NCBI GenBank assembly: GCA_018711205.1
Contig: DVIO01000127.1
Coordinates: 1-46,633 of the forward strand
Origin: Candidatus Avamphibacillus intestinigallinarum
GTDB taxonomy: Bacteria > Bacillota > Bacilli > Bacillales > Amphibacillaceae
DNA: 46,633 bases
Direction: 5' to 3'
Position numbers and translations under genes: made by a program. The notes beneath the pieces are model-generated. The model was not told the DNA's origin and did not search any database. It saw only the letters and a program-made list of their open reading frames with translations. Shown here piece by piece: positions 35,716 to 43,742 of the stretch (positions are counted from its first letter, which is position 1; each line of letters begins with the position of its first letter).

Positions 35716-37224
35716 ATGAAGGAGATGCCGCATTGGTTGTCAAAACAAAGTGAACAAAACCCTAACAAAATTGCATTAGAAGATGAATATGGCAATCAAT
35801 GGACTTTTTGGGAAATTGAACAAACAAGTAAAAGCTATGCTAGGAAATTGTATAAAGCTGGAATTAGAGGCGGAGATCACGTTGGAATATGTTCACATAA
35901 TGAACCTCATATGATTATGGTCATCTATGCATTGAGTTATTTAGGAGCAGTCGCCGTGCTTTTAAATACAAAATTAACAAAAGCTGAGCTTACCTATCAA
36001 ATAAAAGATGCCGAGATAAGCATGATGATCACCAACGAAGCATTGTCATCATACATAAAAGATTTAGAAATCGTATCTTCGTGCTTTACGTTTTCTGAAT
36101 TAACGAATGTAGCCGAAGCAGATGTTAGGCTAAACGACCATATCGTATTATCCGATGTGTTCACGATTATGTATACTTCTGGCACAACAGGAGCACCTAA
36201 AGGGGTTATGCAAACATACGAAAATCATTGGTGGAGCGCGATTAGTTCGATGCTAAATCTAGGGCTAGATAAGCATGATAAATGGCTATGTTCTGTACCT
36301 ATGTTTCATATAAGCGGCTTATCTATTTTTTTAAAAAGCATTATATATGGCATGTCGGTATTATTATTTAAAAAATTTAAAGCAGAAACAGTTCATCAAG
36401 CTATTTTTTCAAAACAAGTGACGATGATTTCGGTTGTCACTGTCATGGCAAGAAGTTTGTTAAATGAATTGCAAAAGTCTACAGAAACAAGCTATCCCGA
36501 TTATTTTCGTTGCATGCTTTTAGGTGGGGGGATTGTTCCGTTATCTGATTTAGAAAAGGCGAGAGCCTACGGTGTTCCGCTTTATCAATCTTATGGTATG
36601 ACCGAAACGAGCTCACAAATCGTTACGCTATCTCCAGAAAGTATTAATGCAAAAATTGGCTCTGCTGGTAAACCTTTATTACCTGCATCATTACGCATCA
36701 CATCAGTTGATGCAGCGGGCATTGGTGAAATTGAAGTGAAAGGCCCTATGGTTACAAAAGGTTATTATAATAAACCAGCAGCAACGCAAGCAGCTTTTTG
36801 TGACGAGTGGTTAAAAACCGGGGATATGGGCTATTTAGATGAAGACGGATTCGTTTATATTGTGGATAGGCGCAATGATTTGATTATTTCTGGAGGAGAA
36901 AATATTTATCCAGCTGAGCTTGAAAAGGCTTTAATGAATATTAAAGGGATTTCTGCGGCAGGTGTTTGTGGGATGAGTGATGCAAACTGGGGTGAAAGAC
37001 CAGTTGCTTTTATTGAATCCAATGATGCGCATCTCTCCGCTTCAGAAATCAAGCTGACATTACAAGAATCTCTTGCACCATACAAAATTCCTGACAAAAT
37101 TTTTCTTGTTTCAACCTTACCAAGAAACGCATCTAATAAATTGTTGCGACGTACTTTACAAGAGTGGTTGCAGAAAAAACTCGAAAATTCATGTTTTAAA
37201 TTAGAAATTAAGGAAATAGATTAA
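35716..37224 (+). CDS. menE: MenE, o-succinylbenzoate-CoA ligase
   Basis: 502-residue adenylate-forming enzyme. P-loop YTSGTTGAPKGV (about 154-165), PMFHISGLS (about 195-203), YGMTETSSQIVTLSPE (about 294-309), KTGDMGYLDEDGF, DLIISGGENIYPAE (about 390-403), and the catalytic lysine in LPRNASNKLLRR match MenE closely. It follows the menB terminator by 100 bases, so it needs its own promoter, which I cannot place clearly. menC, which usually follows menE, is absent; a membrane-protein gene takes that place. Confidence 0.92.
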   Translation: MKEMPHWLSKQSEQNPNKIALEDEYGNQWTFWEIEQTSKSYARKLYKAGIRGGDHVGICSHNEPHMIMVIYALSYLGAVAVLLNTKLTKAELTYQIKDAEISMMITNEALSSYIKDLEIVSSCFTFSELTNVAEADVRLNDHIVLSDVFTIMYTSGTTGAPKGVMQTYENHWWSAISSMLNLGLDKHDKWLCSVPMFHISGLSIFLKSIIYGMSVLLFKKFKAETVHQAIFSKQVTMISVVTVMARSLLNELQKSTETSYPDYFRCMLLGGGIVPLSDLEKARAYGVPLYQSYGMTETSSQIVTLSPESINAKIGSAGKPLLPASLRITSVDAAGIGEIEVKGPMVTKGYYNKPAATQAAFCDEWLKTGDMGYLDEDGFVYIVDRRNDLIISGGENIYPAELEKALMNIKGISAAGVCGMSDANWGERPVAFIESNDAHLSASEIKLTLQESLAPYKIPDKIFLVSTLPRNASNKLLRRTLQEWLQKKLENSCFKLEIKEID

Positions 37225-37256
37225 TGACTTACATGTAGAAAGGATTGAAGAAGCAA

Positions 37257-38807
37257 ATGAACAACTTTATGGATGACTATTTCTCATCAAGTTTTGCACA
37301 AGGCGTACAGAATTTCATTATCGCACTTATCGTCTTGCTTATTGGTTGGCTTATCGCCAAGGCGATTGGTAATATTGTCGAAAAGGCAATGAAAAAAGTC
37401 GATCTTGACAATAAAGTATTTAATAAATTTAGTCAGGATGACAAGCCCGTTAATTCGCATACGATTATTGGTAAAACGATTTATTACATTTTACTAATTT
37501 TTGTATTCATTATGTTCTTTAACATTTTGAATCTAGATATGATTGCTACACCATTATCACAGTTAATTGATACATTCTTAGCATTCATTCCAGCTGTATT
37601 AAAAGCAGGTTTAATTTTATTACTTGCTTGGGTGATTGCCTCAGCAGTGAAATGGTTAATCGTTACTTTAGCTGACAAGCTAAACTTAACACATCTTTTC
37701 TTTAAGCTGAAAATTAAGAAAACAGAAGAAGAAATTAAATCATATATTGCGAAGTTCGCACAAATTATCTTCTATCTAATTATTTTACTATTCATCCCTG
37801 GTGTGATGAATGCGTTAAGCATCCAAGGGGTTGCAGAACCATTTAGTAGTCTCATTGCAACAATGCTTGCATTTGTTCCAAAATTATTAGCAGCTGCATT
37901 GATTTTTGCAATTGGTTGGTTTATTGCACGTATTATCAAAAACATTGTGGCGAGTCTATTAGAAGCAGTAGGGTCTGAGAATCTGGTTTCTCGTCTGAAA
38001 TTGCAAAAAGTATTTGAAGGTACATCACTGGCACAATTTGTCGGTAACCTACTATTTATTCTAATTATGATTCCAGTTACGATTTCTGCACTTGAGAAAT
38101 TAGACTTAACAGGGATCTCAGAACCAGCTATTTCAATGTTGAATGACATCATGAATATGGTGCCAAATATTCTAATTGGAATTGCCTTGATTCTAGTTGG
38201 TGTTTGGTTAGGTAAATTCATTGGTGACTTCGTTCGCGATTATTTAGAAAAACTAGGATTTAACCGTCTTGTATCTAAGATGGAAATGAATCAAGAAAAA
38301 GCTGGAACAATGACACCAGCAGCAATTGTTGGTTATGTTGTTCAAGTGTTGATCATATTCCTTCTAGTGGTCCAAGCATTAACATTAGTTAAACTTGATT
38401 TCTTAGTTAATATTGCAACGGCCATTACGGCTTATTTACCAAGTGTATTAGCTGCAGTATTAATTGTAGGTATTGCCCTGATCTTGGCAAATATCGTACA
38501 AAAAGTTCTGAAAAACATTCTTGTTGGCCAAGCAGCTGGCTTACTAGCTGGCTTAGCAAAATATACCATCCTCGTTATTGCTACATTCATGGCATTAACA
38601 CAATTAGGCATTGCAACTAGTATCGTAACAACAGCATTTACACTCATTCTTGGTGGATTAGCACTTGCATTTGGTCTTGCGTTCGGACTCGGTGGTAAAG
38701 AATTTGCACAAAAATATTTACAAAAATTCGACCACACGATTGAAAAAACAAATGTTCAAGCGAAAAACCAAGATCAGGATTCAACAAATGATGACAATCA
38801 ATTCTAA
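37257..38807 (+). CDS. Membrane protein with five tandem conserved-TM-helix repeats (mechanosensitive-channel related)
   Basis: 516-residue membrane protein composed of about five copies of the conserved TM-helix repeat (PF05552 type). They begin near residues 12, 105, 200, 285 and 370 and share a pattern of aromatic/leucine helix, PxxLxAxxIL or ILIGIALILVG, then a basic amphipathic stretch (for example FIPAVLKAGLILLLAWVIAS, FVPKLLAAALIFAIGWFIAR, YLPSVLAAVLIVGIALILAN). No MscS beta domain is visible. Such proteins (CmpX-like) are annotated as mechanosensitive channels, mostly by weak similarity. Start: ATG 37257 is 12 bases after AAAGGA, and TTG 37245 in the same frame touches that site, so the start is not certain. 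Confidence 0.78.
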   Translation: MNNFMDDYFSSSFAQGVQNFIIALIVLLIGWLIAKAIGNIVEKAMKKVDLDNKVFNKFSQDDKPVNSHTIIGKTIYYILLIFVFIMFFNILNLDMIATPLSQLIDTFLAFIPAVLKAGLILLLAWVIASAVKWLIVTLADKLNLTHLFFKLKIKKTEEEIKSYIAKFAQIIFYLIILLFIPGVMNALSIQGVAEPFSSLIATMLAFVPKLLAAALIFAIGWFIARIIKNIVASLLEAVGSENLVSRLKLQKVFEGTSLAQFVGNLLFILIMIPVTISALEKLDLTGISEPAISMLNDIMNMVPNILIGIALILVGVWLGKFIGDFVRDYLEKLGFNRLVSKMEMNQEKAGTMTPAAIVGYVVQVLIIFLLVVQALTLVKLDFLVNIATAITAYLPSVLAAVLIVGIALILANIVQKVLKNILVGQAAGLLAGLAKYTILVIATFMALTQLGIATSIVTTAFTLILGGLALAFGLAFGLGGKEFAQKYLQKFDHTIEKTNVQAKNQDQDSTNDDNQF

Positions 38808-38818
38808 AAGACTAAAAC

Positions 38819-38859
38819 AGGACTGTGTCAGATATGCTGGCACAGTCCTTTATTTTTTG
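38819..38859 (+). terminator. Terminator of the TM-repeat gene
   Basis: AGGACTGTGTCAG (38819-38831) pairs with CTGGCACAGTCCT (38837-38849), then TTATTTTTTG. Confidence 0.88.
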
Positions 38860-38872
38860 ACATGAGAAGATA

Positions 38873-38881
38873 TGTTATACT
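38873..38881 (+). promoter_or_regulatory. Extended -10 promoter of queF
   Basis: TGT followed by TATACT (38876-38881). TTGACA at 38857-38862 is only 13 bp away, so it is not a normal -35 partner. Confidence 0.45.
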
Positions 38882-38932
38882 ATCAAAAGTGAAGAAAACG
38901 ATATCATTCAATCAAATAAAGGGGGATCTTTG

Positions 38933-39403
38933 ATGGAAAAGAGACATAAAGAAAACTTAGATGGTCTGACCTTACTCGGGAATCAAGGTGTGCCGTATAC
39001 GTTTGATTACCAACCAGAATTATTAGAAGCCTTTGATAATAAACATCCGCATCGAGATTATTTTGTTAAATTTAATTGTCCTGAATTTACGACACTTTGT
39101 CCGATGACAAATCAACCGGATTTTGCAACGATATATATTAATTATATTCCTGATGAGAAAATGGTTGAGAGTAAATCCTTGAAACTATACTTATTTAGTT
39201 ACCGAAATCATGGTGGTTTTCATGAAGATAGTGTGAATACGATTATGGATGACCTTATCCAATTAATGGAGCCTCGTTATATAGAAGTATGGGGTGTGTT
39301 TACTCCAAGGGGCGGTATCTCAATCGACCCGTTTTGTAATTACGGAAAACCTGGAACAAAATATGAAGCCATTGCGACTGATCGTTTGTTGCAATATCGT
39401 TAA
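38933..39403 (+). CDS. queF: QueF, NADPH-dependent preQ0 reductase
   Basis: 156-residue nitrile oxidoreductase that makes preQ1, a precursor of queuosine in tRNA. The nucleophilic cysteine C55 ([13 protein letters not shown]) is present, as are [20 protein letters not shown] (about 76-95) and the C-terminal [12 protein letters not shown]. Start at ATG 38933, after GGGGGATCTT; a TTG one codon earlier is also in frame. No queCDE genes and no preQ1 riboswitch are beside it; it is a single-gene unit here. Confidence 0.95.
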   Translation: MEKRHKENLDGLTLLGNQGVPYTFDYQPELLEAFDNKHPHRDYFVKFNCPEFTTLCPMTNQPDFATIYINYIPDEKMVESKSLKLYLFSYRNHGGFHEDSVNTIMDDLIQLMEPRYIEVWGVFTPRGGISIDPFCNYGKPGTKYEAIATDRLLQYR

Positions 39404-39432
39404 AAGTTTCCCGATGTTGGGGAACTTTTTTT
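39402..39432 (+). terminator. Terminator of queF
   Basis: AAAAGTTTCCC pairs with GGGGAACTTTT over a 6-base loop (11 bp including one T-G pair) followed by T's. It begins within the queF stop codon. Confidence 0.85.
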
Positions 39433-39481
39433 CTACATAAAAGGCAGACGGGTAAGCCATACTATGGTTGAGGTGAACGTA

Positions 39482-39808
39482 ATGGAAAAAGAAAAGTATT
39501 ATGTTAATATAGCAACAGGAGAAATTTCGCAAAACCTAGTTGGCAATAATCAAAGTTATACAATCTATGCGAATTTAGCTGATTTAAGTTCATTACGTAT
39601 AGCGCTTAACCGAATGCATGAAGGTGGCATGAGTTCCTTTTGGAGAAGTCATATTCCGATTATGAGCTATCATCATGACAGTGGAAATGATCAATACGAT
39701 GCCAATTTAAATGAAGTGTTTTCAATACTATATGAGTGCGGAGATGCAGCTGCACGAGAGCATATTGCCAATTTTCAACTTGGTATAAATGGAGAAATGG
39801 AGAAATGA
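39482..39808 (+). CDS. Conserved-looking small cytoplasmic protein, family not recognised
   Basis: 108 residues, no signal or membrane segment. N-terminal KYYVNIATGEIS looks like a beta hairpin; the middle HEGGMSSFWRSHIPIMSYHHDSG (about 52-74) is rich in histidine and aromatic residues and could be an active or metal site. Start at 39482 is 8 bases after GAGGTGA. It stands alone between two terminators. I do not assign a function. Confidence 0.68.
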   Translation: MEKEKYYVNIATGEISQNLVGNNQSYTIYANLADLSSLRIALNRMHEGGMSSFWRSHIPIMSYHHDSGNDQYDANLNEVFSILYECGDAAAREHIANFQLGINGEMEK

Positions 39809-39839
39809 AGCAATCGTAAGCTTTGTTTCTCCATTTTTT
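39795..39839 (+). terminator. Terminator overlapping the end of the preceding gene
   Basis: AAATGGAGAAATGAAGC (39795-39811) pairs with GCTTTGTTTCTCCATTT (39820-39836), 17 bp with two G-T pairs, then TTT. The stop codon lies inside the stem. Confidence 0.88.
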
Positions 39840-39842
39840 GGG

Positions 39843-39872
39843 TTTACTTTATATGAATTTGGTGTATATACT
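39843..39872 (+). promoter_or_regulatory. Probable promoter of the following exported-protein gene
   Basis: TTTACT (39843-39848), 18-bp spacer, TATACT (39867-39872), about 42 bases before the start codon. Confidence 0.45.
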
Positions 39873-39913
39873 AATTATAAGTAAAAGATTTCCAACATGA
39901 GGGGAGCGGCATC

Positions 39914-40441
39914 ATGCGCAAGTCATATATACTCGGAATCGTATTTGCACTTATCTTAATCATTGCACCGATTGCTGTTGTGATGACTTCTACCGATTCG
40001 ACTGATCAAGCGGCTGAAGGTAAAACATCGGCAGCAAAGGAAGATACACCAAAGTTAACGAAAGATGAAATCATTTCATTAACAAAAGAATTCAAGCAAC
40101 AGTTGATGTCAAAAACGGATGAATCTGGAAAAGTGCTCGATTTTGAGTCAAAAGAGGAATATGTAGATTCATTTTCAAATATTGCAAAGCGAGAAAGTTT
40201 ACCACAGTTTCTTGACGTCTTATATGAAGAAAAGGCGGATGGGCTGTATTTAAAAGCAATGGATACACCACCTTGGTTCAATGAATATAATGACTATGAT
40301 ATGATAGAGACAGACAATGGAACATTTGTTGTCACACAAGAGAACACATCTGATTTACACGGAGAATATACCATACAGTTAGAATTTGTGTATGACCAAA
40401 ACTGGAAAATAAAAGATGTGCAATACGAATCTGATAAGTAA
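39914..40441 (+). CDS. Membrane-anchored or exported protein, family not recognised
   Basis: 175 residues with an N-terminal hydrophobic segment (about 5-26) after MRKS; no lipobox cysteine. A low-complexity Thr/Ala/Lys linker (27-50) leads to a domain (about 50-175) with FSNIAKRESLPQFLDVLYEE, TPPWFNEYNDYDMI, and a closing strand pattern YTIQLEFVYDQNWKIKDVQY. This looks like an extracytoplasmic domain tethered to the membrane. GAGGGGAG before the ATG is a good binding site. Function unknown. Confidence 0.68.
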   Translation: MRKSYILGIVFALILIIAPIAVVMTSTDSTDQAAEGKTSAAKEDTPKLTKDEIISLTKEFKQQLMSKTDESGKVLDFESKEEYVDSFSNIAKRESLPQFLDVLYEEKADGLYLKAMDTPPWFNEYNDYDMIETDNGTFVVTQENTSDLHGEYTIQLEFVYDQNWKIKDVQYESDK

Positions 40442-40465
40442 ATGACAAGAAGATGATAAAGGCAG

Positions 40466-40957
40466 TTGATTGGATTGCATACTTTTAAAGACTTTTATAA
40501 AAATACCGTTCGTTTATCTTTTGATAAAAATCCCTATTCAGAAGAACCATGGCATGTGTGGGTGATTTGTAAATATGGTGACGAATGGTTACTCACTGAA
40601 CATGCAGAACGTGGTTTAGAATTTCCTGGTGGTAAGGTAGAAATAGGAGAAACAGCTGAAGAAGCAGCAGTACGTGAAGTGATGGAAGAGACTGGTGCTG
40701 TAGCTAAGAATCTCTATTATGTAGGCCAATATACAGTTGAGGGTAGAAGTGCGACAATTGTTAAAAATGTTTACTATGTAGAGGTTGATAAGCTGTTGCC
40801 ACGTGCGACCTACTATGAAACAAATGGGCCTGTTCTTTTGAAAACGTTACCTACTAATGTGAAGAAGAATAAGGCATTTAGTTTCATTATGAAAGATGAT
40901 GTGTTAACGCATTGTTTAGAAGAAATTGAACAAAAACACAAACAATGGGTTAAATAA
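40466..40957 (+). CDS. ytkD: YtkD, Nudix-type nucleoside triphosphatase
   Basis: 163-residue Nudix hydrolase close to B. subtilis YtkD, which hydrolyses oxidised (8-oxo-dGTP) and other purine nucleoside triphosphates. The Nudix box is complete, from G56 through E62, R70, E71, E74, E75 to G77. The conserved start of the family (FKDFYKNTVRLSFD) is at 8-20. No ATG is available: TTG at 40466 is 4 bases after AAAGGC, and TTG at 40475 fits the B. subtilis N-terminus better but lies 12 bases away, so the start is unsure. Its neighbours ytl and pckA match B. subtilis. Confidence 0.88.
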   Translation: MIGLHTFKDFYKNTVRLSFDKNPYSEEPWHVWVICKYGDEWLLTEHAERGLEFPGGKVEIGETAEEAAVREVMEETGAVAKNLYYVGQYTVEGRSATIVKNVYYVEVDKLLPRATYYETNGPVLLKTLPTNVKKNKAFSFIMKDDVLTHCLEEIEQKHKQWVK

Positions 40958-40963
40958 AGGAAG

Positions 40964-40990
40964 CGCCAGCATATTTTATGCTGGCGTTTT
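40964..40990 (+). terminator. Terminator of ytkD
   Basis: CGCCAGCATA (40964-40973) pairs with TATGCTGGCG (40977-40986), followed by TTTTG. Confidence 0.85.
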
Positions 40991-40991
40991 G

Positions 40992-41804
40992 TTATGAATC
41001 TGTACGATGCTGGATCAACCAACTTTCGAGTTTTTCAACGGCGATATACATAAAGACTGCGAAAATGGCAATCAATAATAAACTAGCCATGACTAACGTA
41101 AAATCAAATACTTGGAATCCATAAATAATTAAAAAGCCAAGACCTTGTTTTGAAACGAGAAATTCACCAACAATGACTCCGACCCAGGATAAGCCAACAT
41201 TTACTTTAAATGTTGAAATCATCGTAGGAAATGTAGCTGGAAATATAGCTTCTTTAAATACTTGCCATCTTGTTGCCCCGAAGCTTTTTAAAACCGTTTC
41301 GTAATTCACATCAACTTCACGAAAACCTGCGTATACAACAAGTGTTGTAATAATGATTGAAACCATTGCGCCCATTGCAATAATTGCAAAATAACTTGGT
41401 CCAAAAGCAACAATGATAATAGGACCTAGTGCTACTTTAGGCATGGCATTTAAGACAACAAGATAGGGATTGGTAATTTGCGATATTTTATTTGAAAACC
41501 ATAATCCAGTCGCTAGCATGATGCCCCCAACTGTACCGATTAAAAAGCCAATCAATGTCTCAATAACGGTGACCCATACATGATTGAGTAAGGTTCCTTG
41601 CTGAATTCGAGCCCAAATTAATTCAATGATACGAGAAGGTGAACTGAATAATAGGGGATCAATCCAATGCAGTCTGCTTGCGATTTCCCATAATCCAAAA
41701 AACGATATAAAAATTAATATTTGCCAACCTATGACAATATATTTTTCATGCTGGATTTGCTTTTGATAAGCTTTATATCGTTGTTTATCTTCGGTTGAGA
41801 TCAT
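40992..41804 (-). CDS. ytlD: ABC transporter permease, SsuC/ThiX-like (YtlD)
   Basis: 270-residue inner-membrane permease with about six helices (first about 20-42). The cytoplasmic EAA loop ([20 protein letters not shown], about 175-194) is the site where the ATPase docks. It belongs to the nitrate/sulfonate/taurine and thiamine-precursor group. Its start overlaps the ytlC stop by 4 bases, and the two are translated together. The exact substrate is not evident; no TPP riboswitch or sulfur-box precedes the operon. Confidence 0.87.
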   Translation of the reverse strand: MISTEDKQRYKAYQKQIQHEKYIVIGWQILIFISFFGLWEIASRLHWIDPLLFSSPSRIIELIWARIQQGTLLNHVWVTVIETLIGFLIGTVGGIMLATGLWFSNKISQITNPYLVVLNAMPKVALGPIIIVAFGPSYFAIIAMGAMVSIIITTLVVYAGFREVDVNYETVLKSFGATRWQVFKEAIFPATFPTMISTFKVNVGLSWVGVIVGEFLVSKQGLGFLIIYGFQVFDFTLVMASLLLIAIFAVFMYIAVEKLESWLIQHRTDS

Positions 41805-42598
41805 GTTGTTCCCTCATTTCCACGTGAGCCTTTCTGTTCCAGATGATTCATAATGCCCCAAACCTTATCAAAAATTGGCTGATATGTTGGATGACGTCGT
41901 GACAAAAAAGGTGTTTCTTGACGCAATTCTGCTGGAATTTCAATTGTTTCTACGAGTTTTCCAGGCTGTTTACTTAAAATGAAGATACGGTCACTCATTG
42001 AAATAGCTTCACCAATATCATGTGTCACCAAAATCGTTGTCTTATGATATTCTTTTAAAATAGTAGCAATCAGATCTTCTAATTTTAATTTTGTAAAATA
42101 ATCTAGAGCGGAAAACGGTTCATCTAATAAGAAAATAGAAGGATCATTCATAAGTGTCCGGACTAACGCAACTCTTTGTCGCATGCCTCCGGATAAGGCA
42201 TGAGGATATTGTTCGGAGATATCTGGAAGGCCAACTTCTTCTAATAACGTATGAGCTTTTTCTTTAGCTTCGATTAGTTGTGCTTTTTGAACTTTTGGAC
42301 CTAAAAGAATGTTATCCATAATCGTTTTCCAAGGGAATAAATAATCTTGTTGCAGCATGTAGCCAATTTTCTCCTTTGACTGTTTAAGCGGTTTCTGTTG
42401 AAGAGAAATTTGACCAAATGTTTCTTCAGTAATGCCAGCTAGTATGGAGAGTAGAGTGGATTTTCCACATCCACTTGGACCGAGAATCGATACAAATTCG
42501 CCTTCTTCAATCGCACAATCGACATCTTCAAGTGCTTTTGTAAAGCCATGTCGATTAAAAAATAAATGTGATACATGCTCTATTTGTAAGTAAGACAT
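41801..42598 (-). CDS. ytlC: ABC transporter ATPase (YtlC)
   Basis: 265-residue ATPase. Walker [10 protein letters not shown] (40-48), signature LSGGMRQR (about 142-149), Walker [12 protein letters not shown] (about 163-173), and the H-loop VTHD are intact. It energises import with YtlD and YtlA. Twelve bases separate it from ytlA upstream, and GGAGGG precedes its ATG. Confidence 0.92.
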   Translation of the reverse strand: MSYLQIEHVSHLFFNRHGFTKALEDVDCAIEEGEFVSILGPSGCGKSTLLSILAGITEETFGQISLQQKPLKQSKEKIGYMLQQDYLFPWKTIMDNILLGPKVQKAQLIEAKEKAHTLLEEVGLPDISEQYPHALSGGMRQRVALVRTLMNDPSIFLLDEPFSALDYFTKLKLEDLIATILKEYHKTTILVTHDIGEAISMSDRIFILSKQPGKLVETIEIPAELRQETPFLSRRHPTYQPIFDKVWGIMNHLEQKGSRGNEGTT

Positions 42599-42610
42599 GT
42601 TCCAACCCTC

Positions 42611-43606
42611 CTATTTTTTCGTAGCTTGCTCAGCAAAATCGGAATCAACTAATTTGTCATAAGGTGCTTTACCAGGTAATTCACCAGCTGTATCCATGAT
42701 TTCCTGTAAATTATCCCAAGCAGCTTTTTCTAGAAGAGGGTCAGTTGCAAAGGAATCTTGTTTTTTATAACGTTCAACAGAAGATGCGAGCATATCAAGA
42801 TCTGTGTCTTTAAAATAGGGCTCTATCGTTTTAGCAATCGTTTTAGCATCCTTTTTATCTACCCATGTTTGTGCTTTATAAATAGCATTTGTGAATTTCT
42901 GTATGTTGTCAGGATCGTCTTTTAACATACTTTGTTTCGCCATGAAAACGGTATAGGGCACTGCTCCGGATGCTTCACCAAACGAAGCTAGAATATGACC
43001 TTTGCCTTCTTTTTCAAAAATACTCGCTGTAGGTTCAAATAATTGAACATATTCAGCATCGCCGGAAACAAATGCACTTGGAATATTAGCGAAATCGATA
43101 TTTTGCTGTAAATCCAAATCTTTATGCGGATCAATGTCTTCATTTTTCAATACATATTCACCGACCATTTGAGGCATTCCGCCTTTTCTTTGGCCGAGAA
43201 ATGTTTCGTTCTTCACATCATCCCAAGAGAAATCTGGATTGTCTTCTTTACCAACTAAAAAAGTGCCATCTGTCTGGGTTAATTGAGCAAAATTCACAGC
43301 ATAATCTTTAGAATCTTGATGATAGACATAAATTGATGTTTCAGAACCGACTAATGCGATATCAATGGAGTCAGACAGTAAGGCAGTCATCGTTTTATCG
43401 CCACCCCAAGTCGTTTGTAAATTGATATCTAAGCCTTCTTCTGCAAAGAATCCTTCTTCAATCGCAACATAAAGTGGTGTATAGAATACAGAACGGGTGA
43501 CTTCACCTAATTGAATGGTTTGTTTATTTTTTGAACCACACGCGGTCATACCAATCGTAGCGATTAAGATAAGTAAACAGATACACAACTTTTTAAAATG
43601 TTTCAT
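42611..43606 (-). CDS. ytlA: ABC transporter substrate-binding lipoprotein (YtlA)
   Basis: 331-residue lipoprotein with signal peptide and lipobox GMTAC (C23). The mature part is an NMT1/SsuA-type binding protein: PLYVAIEEGFFAEEGLDINL (about 43-62) and the repeated use of GS/ETS and WGGDK near the ligand cleft. It would capture a small anion or pyrimidine-like nutrient. First gene of the ytlA-C-D operon; AAAAGGAGG precedes the ATG, with a possible promoter TTCACA/CATAAA about 60 bases upstream. Confidence 0.88.
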   Translation of the reverse strand: MKHFKKLCICLLILIATIGMTACGSKNKQTIQLGEVTRSVFYTPLYVAIEEGFFAEEGLDINLQTTWGGDKTMTALLSDSIDIALVGSETSIYVYHQDSKDYAVNFAQLTQTDGTFLVGKEDNPDFSWDDVKNETFLGQRKGGMPQMVGEYVLKNEDIDPHKDLDLQQNIDFANIPSAFVSGDAEYVQLFEPTASIFEKEGKGHILASFGEASGAVPYTVFMAKQSMLKDDPDNIQKFTNAIYKAQTWVDKKDAKTIAKTIEPYFKDTDLDMLASSVERYKKQDSFATDPLLEKAAWDNLQEIMDTAGELPGKAPYDKLVDSDFAEQATKK

Positions 43607-43679
43607 TGAATCCTCCTTTTCTAAATAGACGAATGTGCTGTCTGAAGTAATTTATGTAGAAAAGGAAAAAAATGTGAAC

Positions 43680-43719
43680 AAAAAAATCACGCTTTTCTAT
43701 AATAAGAAAAGCGTGATTT
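43680..43719 (-). terminator. Terminator of pckA
   Basis: AAATCACGCTTTTCT (43684-43698) pairs with AGAAAAGCGTGATTT (43705-43719), 15 bp perfect; on the minus strand the stem is followed by a T run. Confidence 0.9.
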
Positions 43720-43742
43720 GAGAATATATTGTATGATACGAA

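Noticed and set aside
37772-38737. Long minus-strand ORFs inside the TM-repeat gene
   Set aside because: Antisense reading of leucine/isoleucine-rich codons in a real gene; no binding sites and no recognisable protein.
38857-38862. TTGACA as -35 of queF
   Set aside because: Only 13 bp from the TATACT; the extended -10 explains the promoter better.
38881-38932. preQ1 riboswitch before queF
   Set aside because: The leader is short and does not show the C-rich loop and A-rich tail of the preQ1-I pseudoknot.
43607-43682. TPP or other riboswitch before ytlA
   Set aside because: I searched for the thiamine and S-box cores in the short leader and found neither.
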